A stretch of 64,000 nucleotides of DNA from Candidatus Campylobacter infans (GCA_009827235.1 SPMW01000004.1:1-64000), one strand, 5' to 3'; counted from the first letter of the stretch, positions 48,143 to 57,507 are shown. The notes: generated by a model from the letters alone, not told the origin. A program made the numbers and translations.

Positions 48143-48158
48143 TGTTTCGTGTGAAACA
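48143..48158. other. parS-like site 2
   Basis: TGTTTCGTGTGAAACA matches the parS consensus TGTTTCACGTGAAACA at 14 of 16 positions, with arms TGTTTC/GAAACA forming a perfect inverted repeat. It lies 16 bp upstream of purB, 3 kb from the other site. Confidence 0.45.
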
Positions 48159-48287
48159 AAACTTCATTGCTTGTTTTATAAGACATTAAAATTTTAATGC
48201 TTCAAAAGCCTTAAACGCTTGTTATAAGCCATATAAACTTAAATTTTAATTACAGCCTTATTTAAAACGGCATAAAATTTATTAACA

Positions 48288-49100
48288 TTATTTTAATTGT
48301 TCTAAGCGTTCTTTTTTGCTACCAATTTCTGTGATTTGTACGCCAAAATTACCATCTATTATCACCACTTCGCCAAGGGCCACTAGTTTATCTCCTATTA
48401 GCACTTCAAGCGGATCATTTGCTAGCTGATTTAGCTCGATTACTGAGCCTATATCCATAGACAGCACATCTTTTAAAAGCATTTTTTTAGAACCAATTCT
48501 CACGCGAATAGGTAAGCGCACATCCATTATAAGCCCGATATTTCGTATTTCATCGCCTAATTCTGCTTTATTTTGGCCTTGGGCTTGATTTTGGCTTGGA
48601 TCAATGGCCCTTAAAAATGCCCTATCTACCGCAAAAGCCAAATGACCCATTATGCCATCAAGGCTTACGCTATACACAAAAATTTTATCAAATTCACTTA
48701 AATGTAATGGCTCATTTTGTCCTATAAATGCGATATTTTCAATTTCAAAATTTAATTTTGGTAAATCATTTTGGGCATTAAGAGCGGTGCTAATAGCAGA
48801 TAAAATATTAGAAAAAATCTCTTTACACGCGTCTATTTCATCGTTTGTGATTTCTTCATTCATTGTAGGTTTTTCTTCGCCTAGCATTAAATCATTTATC
48901 GCTGTTACTAATAAAGGCGTTGCACAAATCCTTATTTTGCCCTCACCAGCATTTACTAACGCACTTATTACAGGCGGATTTATGCCAGTTTGAACCCTGG
49001 CTTCAAACTCGTTTGCTTCGCCTATTACAGGCGCTTTACCAGTTAGCCCTTCGATAGTAGAACTACTCTCAGAGCTAAAAATTTCTAAAAATTTATTCAT
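48288..49100 (-). CDS. fliY: Flagellar motor switch protein FliY
   Basis: C-ring component combining a FliN-type C-terminal SpoA domain with an N-terminal CheC/FliM-like region. I chose ATG 49100 (MNKFLEIFSSE, about 270 residues) over a longer frame deep in fliM. The SpoA domain (about 190-265) contains LIMDVRLPIRVRIGSKKMLLKDVLSMDIGSVIEL and VALGEVVIIDGNFGVQI. The start overlaps the fliM stop by 8 bp. The order fliA-fliM-fliY matches C. jejuni Cj0061c-Cj0059c. Confidence 0.94.
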   Translation of the reverse strand: MNKFLEIFSSESSSTIEGLTGKAPVIGEANEFEARVQTGINPPVISALVNAGEGKIRICATPLLVTAINDLMLGEEKPTMNEEITNDEIDACKEIFSNILSAISTALNAQNDLPKLNFEIENIAFIGQNEPLHLSEFDKIFVYSVSLDGIMGHLAFAVDRAFLRAIDPSQNQAQGQNKAELGDEIRNIGLIMDVRLPIRVRIGSKKMLLKDVLSMDIGSVIELNQLANDPLEVLIGDKLVALGEVVIIDGNFGVQITEIGSKKERLEQLK

Positions 49101-50196
49101 CTTCATATTCTTCGCTTTCTTGCCCTTGCTCTTCATCATAGGCTTGGATTTTGGCTATTCTGTCTTCTTCATAGCTTTCTAAAATCGCCTTTATTTCATC
49201 TTTATCGGTTTTTATTAATTCTTCGATTTGTATGCTTTTATGATAGCGGTATAAGCCAACTTGTGCTAAAAAAACATCTTTTTTGTCTATGCTTACTATG
49301 GCTTTATCATCAGCACTTCTATTTAGTTTTAAAATATCGCCTGGTTTAAGCTCTAAGAATTCATGCACGCTAATATTTGTGCGTCCCAAAATAGCCTCAT
49401 AAAGCACCTCAGCACGACCTACTAGTGTTTTTAGCTCTTTATTGCGTGATTTTTTAGCACTTGTTTCGCCTAGCATTACATCGCGGTTAGCAAGCTTTGA
49501 AAGTATAGGTTCAAGGTATATCACAGGATAGCAAAAGTTTATCATACCGCTACTTGCGCCTATGATTATCTCCATTACAGCCATAATTATAATTTCATTT
49601 TGGCTTACTACTTGAACGACATTTGGGCTTGATTCTTTGGCTTCTATATTTGGATACATATCAGTTACCATGCTCCAACTCTCGCGCAAGCGTTGCATCA
49701 TAATGCGCAAAATCGCATCCAATAAATTTATTTCTATTTCGGTTAATTCACGATTGCTATCAAAACCATCGCCATTACCGCCTAGCAAGCGATCTATCAT
49801 AGGAAAGGCTATGCTTGGGTTGATTTCTAGCACGCAATTACCATCAAGTGGTTTAATGCTAAATACATTAAAACTAGTAGGGCTTGGCAAGCTCATTAAA
49901 AACTCGCCATAAGTCATTTGATCTACGCTATGGAGCTTGATTTCTACGATAGAGCGCATAATTGATGAAATTTGGCTTGCTAGATTACGCGCTAATTTAT
50001 CGTGTATGCCTTTAATGGCGCGAAGTTGCTCTTTGCTTACGCGATTTGGGCGTTTAAAATCATAGATGATGATTTGTTTATCATCGGGCAATTTAGATGA
50101 TTTTTTTGATACTATCGTATCGCTATTTTGAGCCTCGTCATCATCTACAGCTTGTAAAAGAGCGTCTATTTCTTCTTGACTTAAAATATCTGCCAT
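49093..50196 (-). CDS. fliM: Flagellar motor switch protein FliM
   Basis: C-ring protein that binds CheY-P and couples chemotaxis to rotation. The 367-residue protein starts with the CheY-binding LSQEEIDALLQAV motif (4-16), then the middle domain with LKSVDQMTYGEFL-like HSVDQMTYGEFLMSLP and the GGNGD region (LLGGNGDGFD), and a C-terminal SpoA domain (LKPGDILKLNRSADD). It has an acidic tail (EEQGQESEEYEDE). It shares one base with fliA upstream and overlaps fliY downstream. Confidence 0.98.
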   Translation of the reverse strand: MADILSQEEIDALLQAVDDDEAQNSDTIVSKKSSKLPDDKQIIIYDFKRPNRVSKEQLRAIKGIHDKLARNLASQISSIMRSIVEIKLHSVDQMTYGEFLMSLPSPTSFNVFSIKPLDGNCVLEINPSIAFPMIDRLLGGNGDGFDSNRELTEIEINLLDAILRIMMQRLRESWSMVTDMYPNIEAKESSPNVVQVVSQNEIIIMAVMEIIIGASSGMINFCYPVIYLEPILSKLANRDVMLGETSAKKSRNKELKTLVGRAEVLYEAILGRTNISVHEFLELKPGDILKLNRSADDKAIVSIDKKDVFLAQVGLYRYHKSIQIEELIKTDKDEIKAILESYEEDRIAKIQAYDEEQGQESEEYEDE

Positions 50197-50909
50197 TAAA
50201 AGCCTAACCTTTCTCTAATTTTTAAAATAAGTTGTTTGTTAATTTGTGAAATGCGCGATTGTGTGATATGTAAAATTTCGCTAATTTCACGCAAATTTAA
50301 TTCTTCAAAATAATAAAGCTGTAAAATTTGCTGTTCTTTTGGTTTAAATTCTTTTAAAATTTCTTTAATTTTTTCAATCAATTCATCTTTTTCTATGCTT
50401 TCAAGCACGCTGTTTTTATTTGATGTGCCTAAATAACTATATTGCTCATCAAGCGGTAAAAGCATTGTTATTTCATTCATAGCGCGCGCATCGCGTATTT
50501 GTTTTATGTCTAGGTTTAGCTTTTTGGCTAGCCATTCATCGCTTGGTTCTTCTTCGTGTTCGTTAAAATAACTATTTATGGCTTCGTTTATTTGCTTTAT
50601 TAATTTTCTATCGCCCCTGCTTAGCACATCAAGCCCGCGCAAAAAATCTAGCATCGCGCCATATACACGCGTTCTAGCATAGCCCCAAAAATTATCATTT
50701 ATTTCTTTATCATATGAGCGCGAGAGCTTTACCATAGCCGTTACGCCAGCGCCTATTAAATCATTTAGCTCCACGCAAGCTGGCAGGCGAGATTTTAACC
50801 GCAAAGCAAGCCCGCGTAAGGCCGGCATATAATTTAGCACCAAATCATCTTGGCTTTTTTTAATTTCGCTTTTGTAAATATCAAGCTGCTTGCGCTTTTG
50901 TTCGTTCAT
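50196..50909 (-). CDS. fliA: Sigma-28 factor FliA
   Basis: Sigma factor for late flagellar genes including flagellin, held by anti-sigma FlgM until the hook is complete. The 237-residue sequence has region 2 (DLIGAGVTAMVKLSRSYDKE, FWGYARTRVYGAMLDFLRGLD), region 3 and the region 4 helix-turn-helix (EELNLREISEILHITQSRISQINKQ split over two helices). The start lies 29 bp inside the upstream membrane-protein gene, indicating coupling. It sits directly after flhG/flhF control genes, as in C. jejuni. Confidence 0.98.
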   Translation of the reverse strand: MNEQKRKQLDIYKSEIKKSQDDLVLNYMPALRGLALRLKSRLPACVELNDLIGAGVTAMVKLSRSYDKEINDNFWGYARTRVYGAMLDFLRGLDVLSRGDRKLIKQINEAINSYFNEHEEEPSDEWLAKKLNLDIKQIRDARAMNEITMLLPLDEQYSYLGTSNKNSVLESIEKDELIEKIKEILKEFKPKEQQILQLYYFEELNLREISEILHITQSRISQINKQLILKIRERLGF

Positions 50910-51249
50910 TATTTTTAACGCCCTTTTTGCGTTTTAAAGTGCTTTTAGGCACTAATTTTTCGCGTTTAATTTCTATTATTGCATCCATTCTTCTTTCTCT
51001 ATCGTTTAATTCATCGATTAAATAATCGTTTATTTCTTCATATCGTTCTTTATCAAAGCACCACATAGCCTTTTTGCCAGTTTCTATGTAATTCATAATT
51101 ATAATATGTATAATTAAGTAAAAAATAAAAGTAATTAAAAACGCATATATTAGCATTTGCGAAGCAGATAAATCAGCTATAACGATAAAAGCAAGACTTA
51201 CAAAAAAACCGCAAGCTGTAAAAAAACCTACGAAATTATCAGTATTCAT
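50881..51249 (-). CDS. Small membrane protein of the flhF-fliA operon
   Basis: A 122-residue protein with two transmembrane helices (about 7-26, FFTACGFFVSLAFIVIADLS; and about 31-50, MLIYAFLITFIFYLIIHIII) and a charged cytoplasmic C-terminus (REKLVPKSTLKRKKGVK). It occupies the position of C. jejuni Cj0062c between flhG and fliA. The reading frame overlaps fliA by 29 bp. No functional motif is recognised. A role tied to flagellar regulation is inferred from position only. Confidence 0.8.
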   Translation of the reverse strand: MNTDNFVGFFTACGFFVSLAFIVIADLSASQMLIYAFLITFIFYLIIHIIIMNYIETGKKAMWCFDKERYEEINDYLIDELNDRERRMDAIIEIKREKLVPKSTLKRKKGVKNNERTKAQAA

Positions 51250-51318
51250 TCTTTACCTTTATTTAAATTTTAATTGTATTTTACAGGCAAATTAGCTAGA
51301 AAACATTAAAATTTTAAT

Positions 51319-52179
51319 CTAAGAACCATTAGCTAATTGCTTAAAAAATCCTGTAAAACTTTTGCCATTTATCCCTTTAAGCACTTTTTGTTCCATAGCA
51401 GCTAAAAGACCATCTGCAATGCTTTTTAAGCCTATACAAGGCTGCGCATCTGGTGCTTCATCGCTAAAAAGAGCACGGTTTTTAATGCTTTTAGTTATTG
51501 TATTATCGCGCAGTATATAGCCTAAAAATTCTAACTCTAAACTTTGTATATTGCGCTTTGCTACATTTTGGATTGTGTTAAAAATTTTAAGTGCCTCATC
51601 TTCGTTTTTAGCAAAATTTACTATCATAAAAACACGCTTTTTATCCGCACAACTTGTTTTAAGCACAGCATAAGCGTCAGTAATTGCGGCAGGATCTGGC
51701 GTGGTAACTACGATTATTTCATCGCTTGCGCCTAAAAATGTTTGCGTGCTAGGTCCTATGCCAGCGCCTGTGTCTATTACCAAAAAATCAGCTTCATTTA
51801 AAATTTGCGCATCATTTATAAACTTATCAAATAAATAATTATCATTAAACTTAAAAATATCTGCGCCACTTTCGCCAGGCACTAAGTATAAATTTTGTTT
51901 TACTTCAACGATAATATCGCTAAACTCGCATTCTCCGCGCATAACATTTAATAAATTTTTATTAGCTCGCACATTTAAAAGCACATCAAGATTTGCTAAA
52001 CCTATATCAGCATCAAAAAGCACTACTTTATAGCCATTTTTTGCTAAGATATTTGCTAAATTTGCGCTTATTGCGCTTTTGCCAACGCCACCTTTGCCAC
52101 TAGTGATTGCGATGGCGTGAGTGTTTGGCTTTTGCGCGCTATTTGCTAGTAAAGAGCGTAATTTACTTGCTTGATCCAT
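51319..52179 (-). CDS. flhG: Flagellar number regulator FlhG (MinD-like ATPase)
   Basis: MinD/ParA-family ATPase that counters FlhF to limit flagellar number and, in Campylobacter, also influences division placement. I chose ATG 52179, which has AAGGA 7 nt upstream, over a TTG two codons earlier. The deviant Walker A SGKGGVGKS begins near residue 27, followed by VVLFDADIGLANLDVLL and VIDTGAGIG. The C-terminus is basic and amphipathic, suited to membrane association. Its start lies inside the end of flhF. Confidence 0.96.
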   Translation of the reverse strand: MDQASKLRSLLANSAQKPNTHAIAITSGKGGVGKSAISANLANILAKNGYKVVLFDADIGLANLDVLLNVRANKNLLNVMRGECEFSDIIVEVKQNLYLVPGESGADIFKFNDNYLFDKFINDAQILNEADFLVIDTGAGIGPSTQTFLGASDEIIVVTTPDPAAITDAYAVLKTSCADKKRVFMIVNFAKNEDEALKIFNTIQNVAKRNIQSLELEFLGYILRDNTITKSIKNRALFSDEAPDAQPCIGLKSIADGLLAAMEQKVLKGINGKSFTGFFKQLANGS

Positions 52180-53626
52180 TGCCAAGTCCTTCTAATACGC
52201 ATTTAACCAAGCGTGTATTTTCGGCTATTTCAATATCATCTGGGACATTTTGTCCTATTGAAAAAAAGTTGATGGGCGTGTTTGTTTCATAAACCAAAGA
52301 AAAAATATTACCAAGAATTTTAGTTTCATCTAGCTTTGTGATAATCAAAGAATCAATATTCATAATAGAAAAACTTTCGTAAATTTCAAGTAAATCTTCT
52401 GTTTTGGTGCTAGCACTTAGCACTAATTGCACATCAATATCGGCCCCGCTACCAATTAAAATTTCTTTTAAATTCGCTAGTTTTTGCGTATCATACTGGC
52501 TTGAGCCGACAGTATCTACTAAAATCAAATCACAATCACTAAGCAAAGAAAGCGCTGATTTAAACTCGTCTATATTTATGGCTTCAATCATTCGCATTCT
52601 CATAACTTGTGCGTATTGTGCTAGCTGCTCTACTGCGCCTATGCGGTAATTATCTAGCGTGATAATGCCAGTTTTTAGCCTTTTTTGTCCGCCATAAGCG
52701 TATTTGTAAGCTAGTTTGCTTAAAGTGGTGGTTTTGCCCACGCCAGTTGGGCCAACTAACATCATAATGCGTTGTTTATTTGCTATATCGTGTGTTTTTT
52801 TGCGTGGTAGCATTTTTTCAAGCAAAAAATAAAAATACCTCTCTACTGCTGCTGGGTTACTAATCATTTTGCTTGGCATATTGGCGATTGTAACCTCCAT
52901 TATTTGTTTTAAATGCTCGCTTTTCATACCACTGCTTGCGGCTTTTTTATAAATGGTAGCAAATTCTCGTGGTATATTTATATCGCCTCTATTTGTAGCG
53001 CCATCTTTCCACATCGCATCAGCTATTAGCAAGAGCTGATCGCCTAATTTATCAACCTTTTTTTCTAAATCTTTTTGCATATTTTTCATTTTTTCATCGT
53101 AATCATTTGTGCTTGCTGGCGTGATATTTGCTAATTGTGCTATTTGCTCTGCTGTTTTAGAAAAGCTAAGTGCGATGTCTTCATCGTCTTTGGCTTTTTT
53201 TGTGTCGCTAGGACTAGCGTTTAAGTTTGCGCCAGAAAAATTATTTTGCTTTTTGCCTAGATTTGTGTAGGCTTGGATTTGGCGTTTGATGGCGTTTTTG
53301 CGCTCTTGCTCATTTAGCGGGTCTGTGAAATTTTGATTATTAAAATTTTGAATAACATTTGAAAAATTCGTATTTTTGGCATCTTTTGTTTTGGCATTTG
53401 AAATTTCATTTTCGATGGTAAAGTTTTGCTCATTTAGCACGCTTTTTAAGGGTTCATCGTTTTTTTCTTCTCGCCCGACTATTATTTCATAAATCGCTTT
53501 TTGATTTAGCGTTTTAGGGCGGATTTGTTTGGTGGCTTCTAGCGTTAGATCCTCGCCTAGCTCGTCTTTTGCTTTTTGTAAGGCAAGCGCAGGCGATTCA
53601 CCAGTAAAAGAATAATGCTTAATCAT
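52163..53626 (-). CDS. flhF: Flagellar biosynthesis GTPase FlhF
   Basis: SRP-family GTPase that sets polar flagellum placement and number and is needed for sigma-54 flagellar gene expression in Campylobacter. The 487-residue protein has a B domain of charged, Asn/Lys-rich sequence (about 60-190), the N domain, then the G domain with P-loop GPTGVGKT (292-299), LVDTVGSSQYD and ITKLDETKILG. It overlaps folK (4 bp) upstream and flhG downstream, so this is one operon. Confidence 0.98.
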   Translation of the reverse strand: MIKHYSFTGESPALALQKAKDELGEDLTLEATKQIRPKTLNQKAIYEIIVGREEKNDEPLKSVLNEQNFTIENEISNAKTKDAKNTNFSNVIQNFNNQNFTDPLNEQERKNAIKRQIQAYTNLGKKQNNFSGANLNASPSDTKKAKDDEDIALSFSKTAEQIAQLANITPASTNDYDEKMKNMQKDLEKKVDKLGDQLLLIADAMWKDGATNRGDINIPREFATIYKKAASSGMKSEHLKQIMEVTIANMPSKMISNPAAVERYFYFLLEKMLPRKKTHDIANKQRIMMLVGPTGVGKTTTLSKLAYKYAYGGQKRLKTGIITLDNYRIGAVEQLAQYAQVMRMRMIEAINIDEFKSALSLLSDCDLILVDTVGSSQYDTQKLANLKEILIGSGADIDVQLVLSASTKTEDLLEIYESFSIMNIDSLIITKLDETKILGNIFSLVYETNTPINFFSIGQNVPDDIEIAENTRLVKCVLEGLGNGSSK

Positions 53627-54120
53627 AAAATTTCTCCTATCAATGCCAAAGGTAAAATCACGCTAAGGCGCGCGTGTGCTTGTGGGTGGGGCAAGCGCAG
53701 GCGTTGGCTTTGTTTAGTTTTTGCGCTAAAATTTACCAAATCAATATCTAGCGTGCGCGGAGCATTTTTAAAGCTTCGTTTTCTACCAAATTTTTTTTCA
53801 TAATTTTGCATAATTTTTAAAATCTCCCCAGCATAAAGCGAAGTTTTTAGCTTTAAAATGGCATTTAAAAAATCAGCCTGCTCTGTGTAGCCAAATGCCG
53901 CATTTTTGATAATTGGTGAGCTTTTAAGCACAAAAAAGCGTTTGTCTTTCATTAAGGCAAAATATAAATTATTAAAACGCTTGATTATTTGCGCTTTCGA
54001 GCCGATGTTGCCACCTATGCTAAGCGTTATTTCATATTTATAATTTTTATTATTTTGCTTTATTTTTGGATAAAAGCGCGATTTTATTAAGCATCGCACA
54101 CCTTTACAATACATATTCAT
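53623..54120 (-). CDS. folK: HPPK (6-hydroxymethyl-dihydropterin pyrophosphokinase)
   Basis: Transfers pyrophosphate from ATP to 6-hydroxymethyl-7,8-dihydropterin in folate synthesis. The 165-residue protein carries the TLSIGGNIGSK opening of the core, a FLNAILKLKTSL strand and the signature RTLDIDLVNF with catalytic acidic residues; LRLPHPQAHARLSV closes the fold. The N-terminus has about 30 residues before the core, as in C. jejuni FolK from memory; the exact start is uncertain (two Met near the beginning). It is linked by overlap to flhF, a regular Campylobacter arrangement. Confidence 0.93.
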   Translation of the reverse strand: MNMYCKGVRCLIKSRFYPKIKQNNKNYKYEITLSIGGNIGSKAQIIKRFNNLYFALMKDKRFFVLKSSPIIKNAAFGYTEQADFLNAILKLKTSLYAGEILKIMQNYEKKFGRKRSFKNAPRTLDIDLVNFSAKTKQSQRLRLPHPQAHARLSVILPLALIGEIL

Positions 54121-54224
54121 TTGCTTGCCATTTTAGCTATAAATTTTGTCATTTTAGCATATAAAGCAGTGATTTTAAAATTTATCTTTTTGCCAAAGCT
54201 ACTATTACAAAACGCAAATTTTAA

Positions 54225-55259
54225 TCAAAATATCTCGCAGCCGTTTTTTGTAACCACTACGACATCCTCGATTCTTACTCCAAATTCCCCCTCAAAATAA
54301 ATCCCAGGCTCAATGCTAAAAACCATACCCTCTTTTAATATCTCGGTGCTTGATTGATTAATGCGCGGTAATTCGTGTATATCAAGCCCTACGCCATGCC
54401 CCGTGCTATGAAAAAAATTTTTGCCATATCCTGCTTTTTGTATCACAGATCTCGCCTTAGCATCAATATCGCAAGCCAAAACGCCAGGTTTGACCGCATT
54501 TATCGCGGCTTGCTGGGCTTGTAGAACTATTTGATAAATTTCATTTTTTTTGCTGTCTTTGAACTTTTGGGTTTTGCTCATTTGCATTTTTTGGCTTAAT
54601 TCAAGGGTTCTGGTGCGATCGCTACAATACCTTTGATAGCGTATGCCAGCATCTAGCAAAAATAAATCTCCCTTTTTGGCAATAATTTGCTCAGGCAAAG
54701 CGTGCGCTTTGGCAGCGTTTGCATTAAAAGCCGTAATAGGCGCAAAACTAAGCCCTAATTGGCCATGTTTTTGTAAAATTTGCGCGCTTAAAAAATTTAA
54801 TTTTTGCTCGCTAATTTTTTCTTTATTTGCGATTATTTTGGATAGTTTTTTTGCTATTTTATTAAAGCCTTTTGCGCCCAATTTTGCCGCTTTTTTTAAA
54901 ATTTCAATTTCATCGGCATTTTTGATTATGCGTTTTTTTTGAGAAAAATTATGCGCAAAATCTAGGCTAAAATACATATCGCGTGTTAAATCTTTTAGGC
55001 TTTGATAGCTAAAATCAGCCGGATCTAGGCTGAGTTTTTTAGGGGCTAATTTGCGCAATAATAATCTTGCCTCTTTGATTAAAGAAGTTTGTGCAACGAT
55101 TAAATGCGTATTTTTTAAGTGACTTTTTGCTTCGATGCCATATCTTGCATCTGTTATAAAAAATTGTTCATCGCCAGCTTTAATGAATATTTCATTATCG
55201 CAGCTATAACCGCATTCATAATAAACGGCATTTTCATTTTGGAGTATGAAATTTTGCAT
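54225..55259 (-). CDS. pepQ: M24-family Xaa-Pro peptidase
   Basis: Predicted metallo-aminopeptidase cleaving X-Pro bonds. The 344-residue protein has the creatinase-like N-terminal domain (1-115) and the pita-bread catalytic domain with all five metal ligands: Asp in LLDAGIRYQ, Asp in CSDRTRTLE, His in STGHGVGLDIHELP, Glu in FSIEPGIYFEG and Glu in VRIEDVVVV. Aminopeptidase P versus prolidase specificity is not resolved. It sits directly after aroQ with no spacer, an insertion relative to the folK-aroQ order of C. jejuni. Confidence 0.92.
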   Translation of the reverse strand: MQNFILQNENAVYYECGYSCDNEIFIKAGDEQFFITDARYGIEAKSHLKNTHLIVAQTSLIKEARLLLRKLAPKKLSLDPADFSYQSLKDLTRDMYFSLDFAHNFSQKKRIIKNADEIEILKKAAKLGAKGFNKIAKKLSKIIANKEKISEQKLNFLSAQILQKHGQLGLSFAPITAFNANAAKAHALPEQIIAKKGDLFLLDAGIRYQRYCSDRTRTLELSQKMQMSKTQKFKDSKKNEIYQIVLQAQQAAINAVKPGVLACDIDAKARSVIQKAGYGKNFFHSTGHGVGLDIHELPRINQSSTEILKEGMVFSIEPGIYFEGEFGVRIEDVVVVTKNGCEIF

Positions 55260-55733
55260 TTAGGCTTGTTGTGTCTTTCTTGCGGCTTTTGCGGCTTTTA
55301 TTTGGTTGAAAATTTCTATCATAGAAATAATTGCTATATGATAGCCTAATGGGCCAAAACCTGCTATTACGCCAGTAGCTGCTGGTGCGGTCATGCTTTT
55401 AGAGCGAAATTCCTCTCTTGCGTGGATATTTGATATATGCACCTCAATAGTAGGTAGCCTTACGGCACTAAGTGCGTCTAAAATAGCAATAGAAGTATGC
55501 GTAAATGCGGCAGGATTTATAATAATACCATCTACCTTGCCTAAACATTCTTGGATTTTATCGACAATCTCGCCTTCGTAATTGCTTTGAAAAAATTCTA
55601 TTTCATGGCCTGCGGCATCGGCTACTTTTTTCATATTATCGTGGATATCATCCATACTCATAACGCCATATATCGATGGATCGCGCTTTCCTAGCATATT
55701 GATATTTGGACCTTGAATTACTCTAATTTTCAT
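55260..55733 (-). CDS. aroQ: Type II 3-dehydroquinate dehydratase
   Basis: Third step of the shikimate pathway. The 157-residue length is typical of the dodecameric type II enzyme. Motifs: [18 protein letters not shown] with catalytic Tyr, [34 protein letters not shown] with Asn and Ala of the active site, and [14 protein letters not shown] with the catalytic His. It ends in an Ala/Lys-rich tail. ATG 55733 lies downstream of AGGAGC. The peptidase gene follows immediately. Confidence 0.98.
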   Translation of the reverse strand: MKIRVIQGPNINMLGKRDPSIYGVMSMDDIHDNMKKVADAAGHEIEFFQSNYEGEIVDKIQECLGKVDGIIINPAAFTHTSIAILDALSAVRLPTIEVHISNIHAREEFRSKSMTAPAATGVIAGFGPLGYHIAIISMIEIFNQIKAAKAARKTQQA

Positions 55734-55795
55734 TTTTTTTAGCTCCTAATCTAAAATAAATCGCATATTTTACAAAAAAATTTCTAAATTTTTGC

Positions 55796-55801
55796 TACAA
55801 T
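55796..55801 (+). promoter_or_regulatory. -10 box of the aminofutalosine deaminase gene
   Basis: TACAAT in a TTTTTGC-TACAAT-TTTG context, 32 bp upstream of ATG 55833. Confidence 0.5.
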
Positions 55802-55832
55802 TTTGTTATTTTTAATTTTAAAGGGTTTGTTT

Positions 55833-57053
55833 ATGAAAGTATTGGTGCCAAAGTATATTATAACTTGTGATGATGATTTTAGGATTTTGCAAGACCACGC
55901 GATTTTGTTTGACACTCACATTGAAAAATTAATCCCGCTTAAAGAATTGTCAATTAGCCCAAATGATGAAATAATCTCAGTGCCAAATTATGTAGCATTG
56001 CCAGCATTTATCAATACACACACTCATTTAGAATTTAGCATAAATAAAGCTAGATTAAAATACGGCGATTTTATTTCTTGGCTTGGTAGCGTTTTAGCCC
56101 AAAGAGAAGCCTTGCTAAAAAAGCTAAATAAAGGCGTGATAAGACGGGCTTTAAAAAGTATGCTAGAAAGTGGAGTTGGCACGGTTGGTGAAATTTCAAG
56201 TTTTGGTGAGGATTTAAGCGTGCTGGCTAAAAGCGAAGCTAGAACTGTGTTTTTTACTGAAATTTTAGGCGCGAAAGAAAACGAAATAGAAAAAAATTGG
56301 GCTGAGTTTTTAACGCGTTTTAAAGAAGCAAAAATTCATAAAAGCGAACTTTTTACCCCAGCAATTAGCGTGCATTCACCGTATTCTACGCATCCTGAAC
56401 TTTTAGGGCGCGCCGTAAAATTGGCAAAAAGCGAAAACACGCTAGTTAGCACGCATTTTTTAGAAAGCAAGGCTGAAAAAATCTGGCTCGAAGATGAAAG
56501 CGGAGATTTTAAAAAATGGCTTTCTAGTTTTAGCCATGAATCTAAGCCATTTTATACAGCAAAATCATTTTTATCAGCTTTTGATAAAGAAACTACGATT
56601 TTTGCGCATTGTTTGTATGCTAGGGATTATTTTGAGGATATTTTGCACATTGCGCATTGTCCGCGTTCAAATCGCTTGCTCGATGGCTTCACGCTTGATA
56701 TTAAAAACGCCTCCAAGCACGCAAATATAACGCTTGGCACCGATGGTATGAGTTCAAATTTTAGTTTAAATATTTGGGACGAGATGCGGGCTGCGCTATT
56801 TACACATAGAAGTTCTATAAATACTCTTTCAAAAGATTTGTTAATGATGGCTACAAGAAACGGAGCAAAGGCTCTGCGCCTTGATAACGGCATAATCACA
56901 AAAGGCGCGCCAGCTGATATAGCTGTGGCGATTTTGCCAAAAGGTAGCGATATCAAACAGCTCCCGCTTGATATGATTTTGCATTCATCGTTAGTTTCGC
57001 ATTTATTTGTAAATGGAAAAAATGTCAATTTACACAAAGAAAAGAAAGAATAA
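55833..57053 (+). CDS. Aminofutalosine deaminase (amidohydrolase)
   Basis: Amidohydrolase-family metalloenzyme matching the position and type of C. jejuni Cj0067, which deaminates 6-amino-6-deoxyfutalosine in the futalosine route to menaquinone. I chose ATG 55833 (preceded by AAAGGG), giving about 406 residues, over an upstream TTG. Metal and catalytic motifs: FINTHTHLEFS (HxH), VSTHFLESKAEK, FAHCLYA, HCPRSNRLL and the Asp in TLGTDGMSSN. It is divergent from aroQ and followed by a strong hairpin. Confidence 0.88.
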   Translation: MKVLVPKYIITCDDDFRILQDHAILFDTHIEKLIPLKELSISPNDEIISVPNYVALPAFINTHTHLEFSINKARLKYGDFISWLGSVLAQREALLKKLNKGVIRRALKSMLESGVGTVGEISSFGEDLSVLAKSEARTVFFTEILGAKENEIEKNWAEFLTRFKEAKIHKSELFTPAISVHSPYSTHPELLGRAVKLAKSENTLVSTHFLESKAEKIWLEDESGDFKKWLSSFSHESKPFYTAKSFLSAFDKETTIFAHCLYARDYFEDILHIAHCPRSNRLLDGFTLDIKNASKHANITLGTDGMSSNFSLNIWDEMRAALFTHRSSINTLSKDLLMMATRNGAKALRLDNGIITKGAPADIAVAILPKGSDIKQLPLDMILHSSLVSHLFVNGKNVNLHKEKKE

Positions 57054-57088
57054 ACTTAATTTTGGCATTAATTTTTTTGTATCAAGCA

Positions 57089-57108
57089 ACGCCTGTTTTA
57101 ACGGGCGT
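57089..57108 (+). terminator. Hairpin after the deaminase gene
   Basis: ACGCCTGTT-TT-AACGGGCGT forms a nine-pair stem with one G-T pair. It lies 36 bp after the stop. No immediate T-run follows, so terminator status is moderate. Confidence 0.5.
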
Positions 57109-57232
57109 CTAGCTATTTATAACTCATTTAAAATTTTTTATTTAAAACTTATAAATTAATTTAGTAGAAAATCTTGTAAATTTTATGTGTTTAAAATTTT
57201 AAATTATTTTTTTGAGTTAGGCATAATTCTTA

Positions 57233-57491
57233 GAAATTTTAAAAAGAAATTTTAATTCACTGCCAGGGCCAGCCGTTGTTAGCCCCGCGCGGGCTAAGCC
57301 AACAAAAAATTTTAAAATTTAAGAAATTTTAAAAAGAAATTTTAAAAAGAAATTTTAAAAAGAAATTTTAAAAAGAAATTTTAAAAAGAAATTTTAAAAA
57401 GAAATTTTAAAAAGAAATTTTAAAAAGAAATTTTAAAAAGAAATTTTAAAAAGAAATTTTAAAAAGAAATTTTAAAAAGAAATTTTAAAAA
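57233..57491. repeat. 13-bp tandem-repeat array with GC-rich insert
   Basis: GAAATTTTAAAAA occurs about two times at 57233-57256 and then 13 perfect times at 57323-57491. Between lies a segment of about 45 bp that is much richer in GC, with the hairpin TTAGCCC-CGCGC-GGGCTAA. The unit is not a multiple of three, so it is not a coding repeat. The 57054-57540 spacer contains no gene I can support. Confidence 0.9.
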
Positions 57492-57507
57492 GATTAAAAT
57501 TTTAAGC

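Noticed and set aside
57233..57491. CRISPR array
   Set aside because: The 13-bp units are directly adjacent with no unique spacers.
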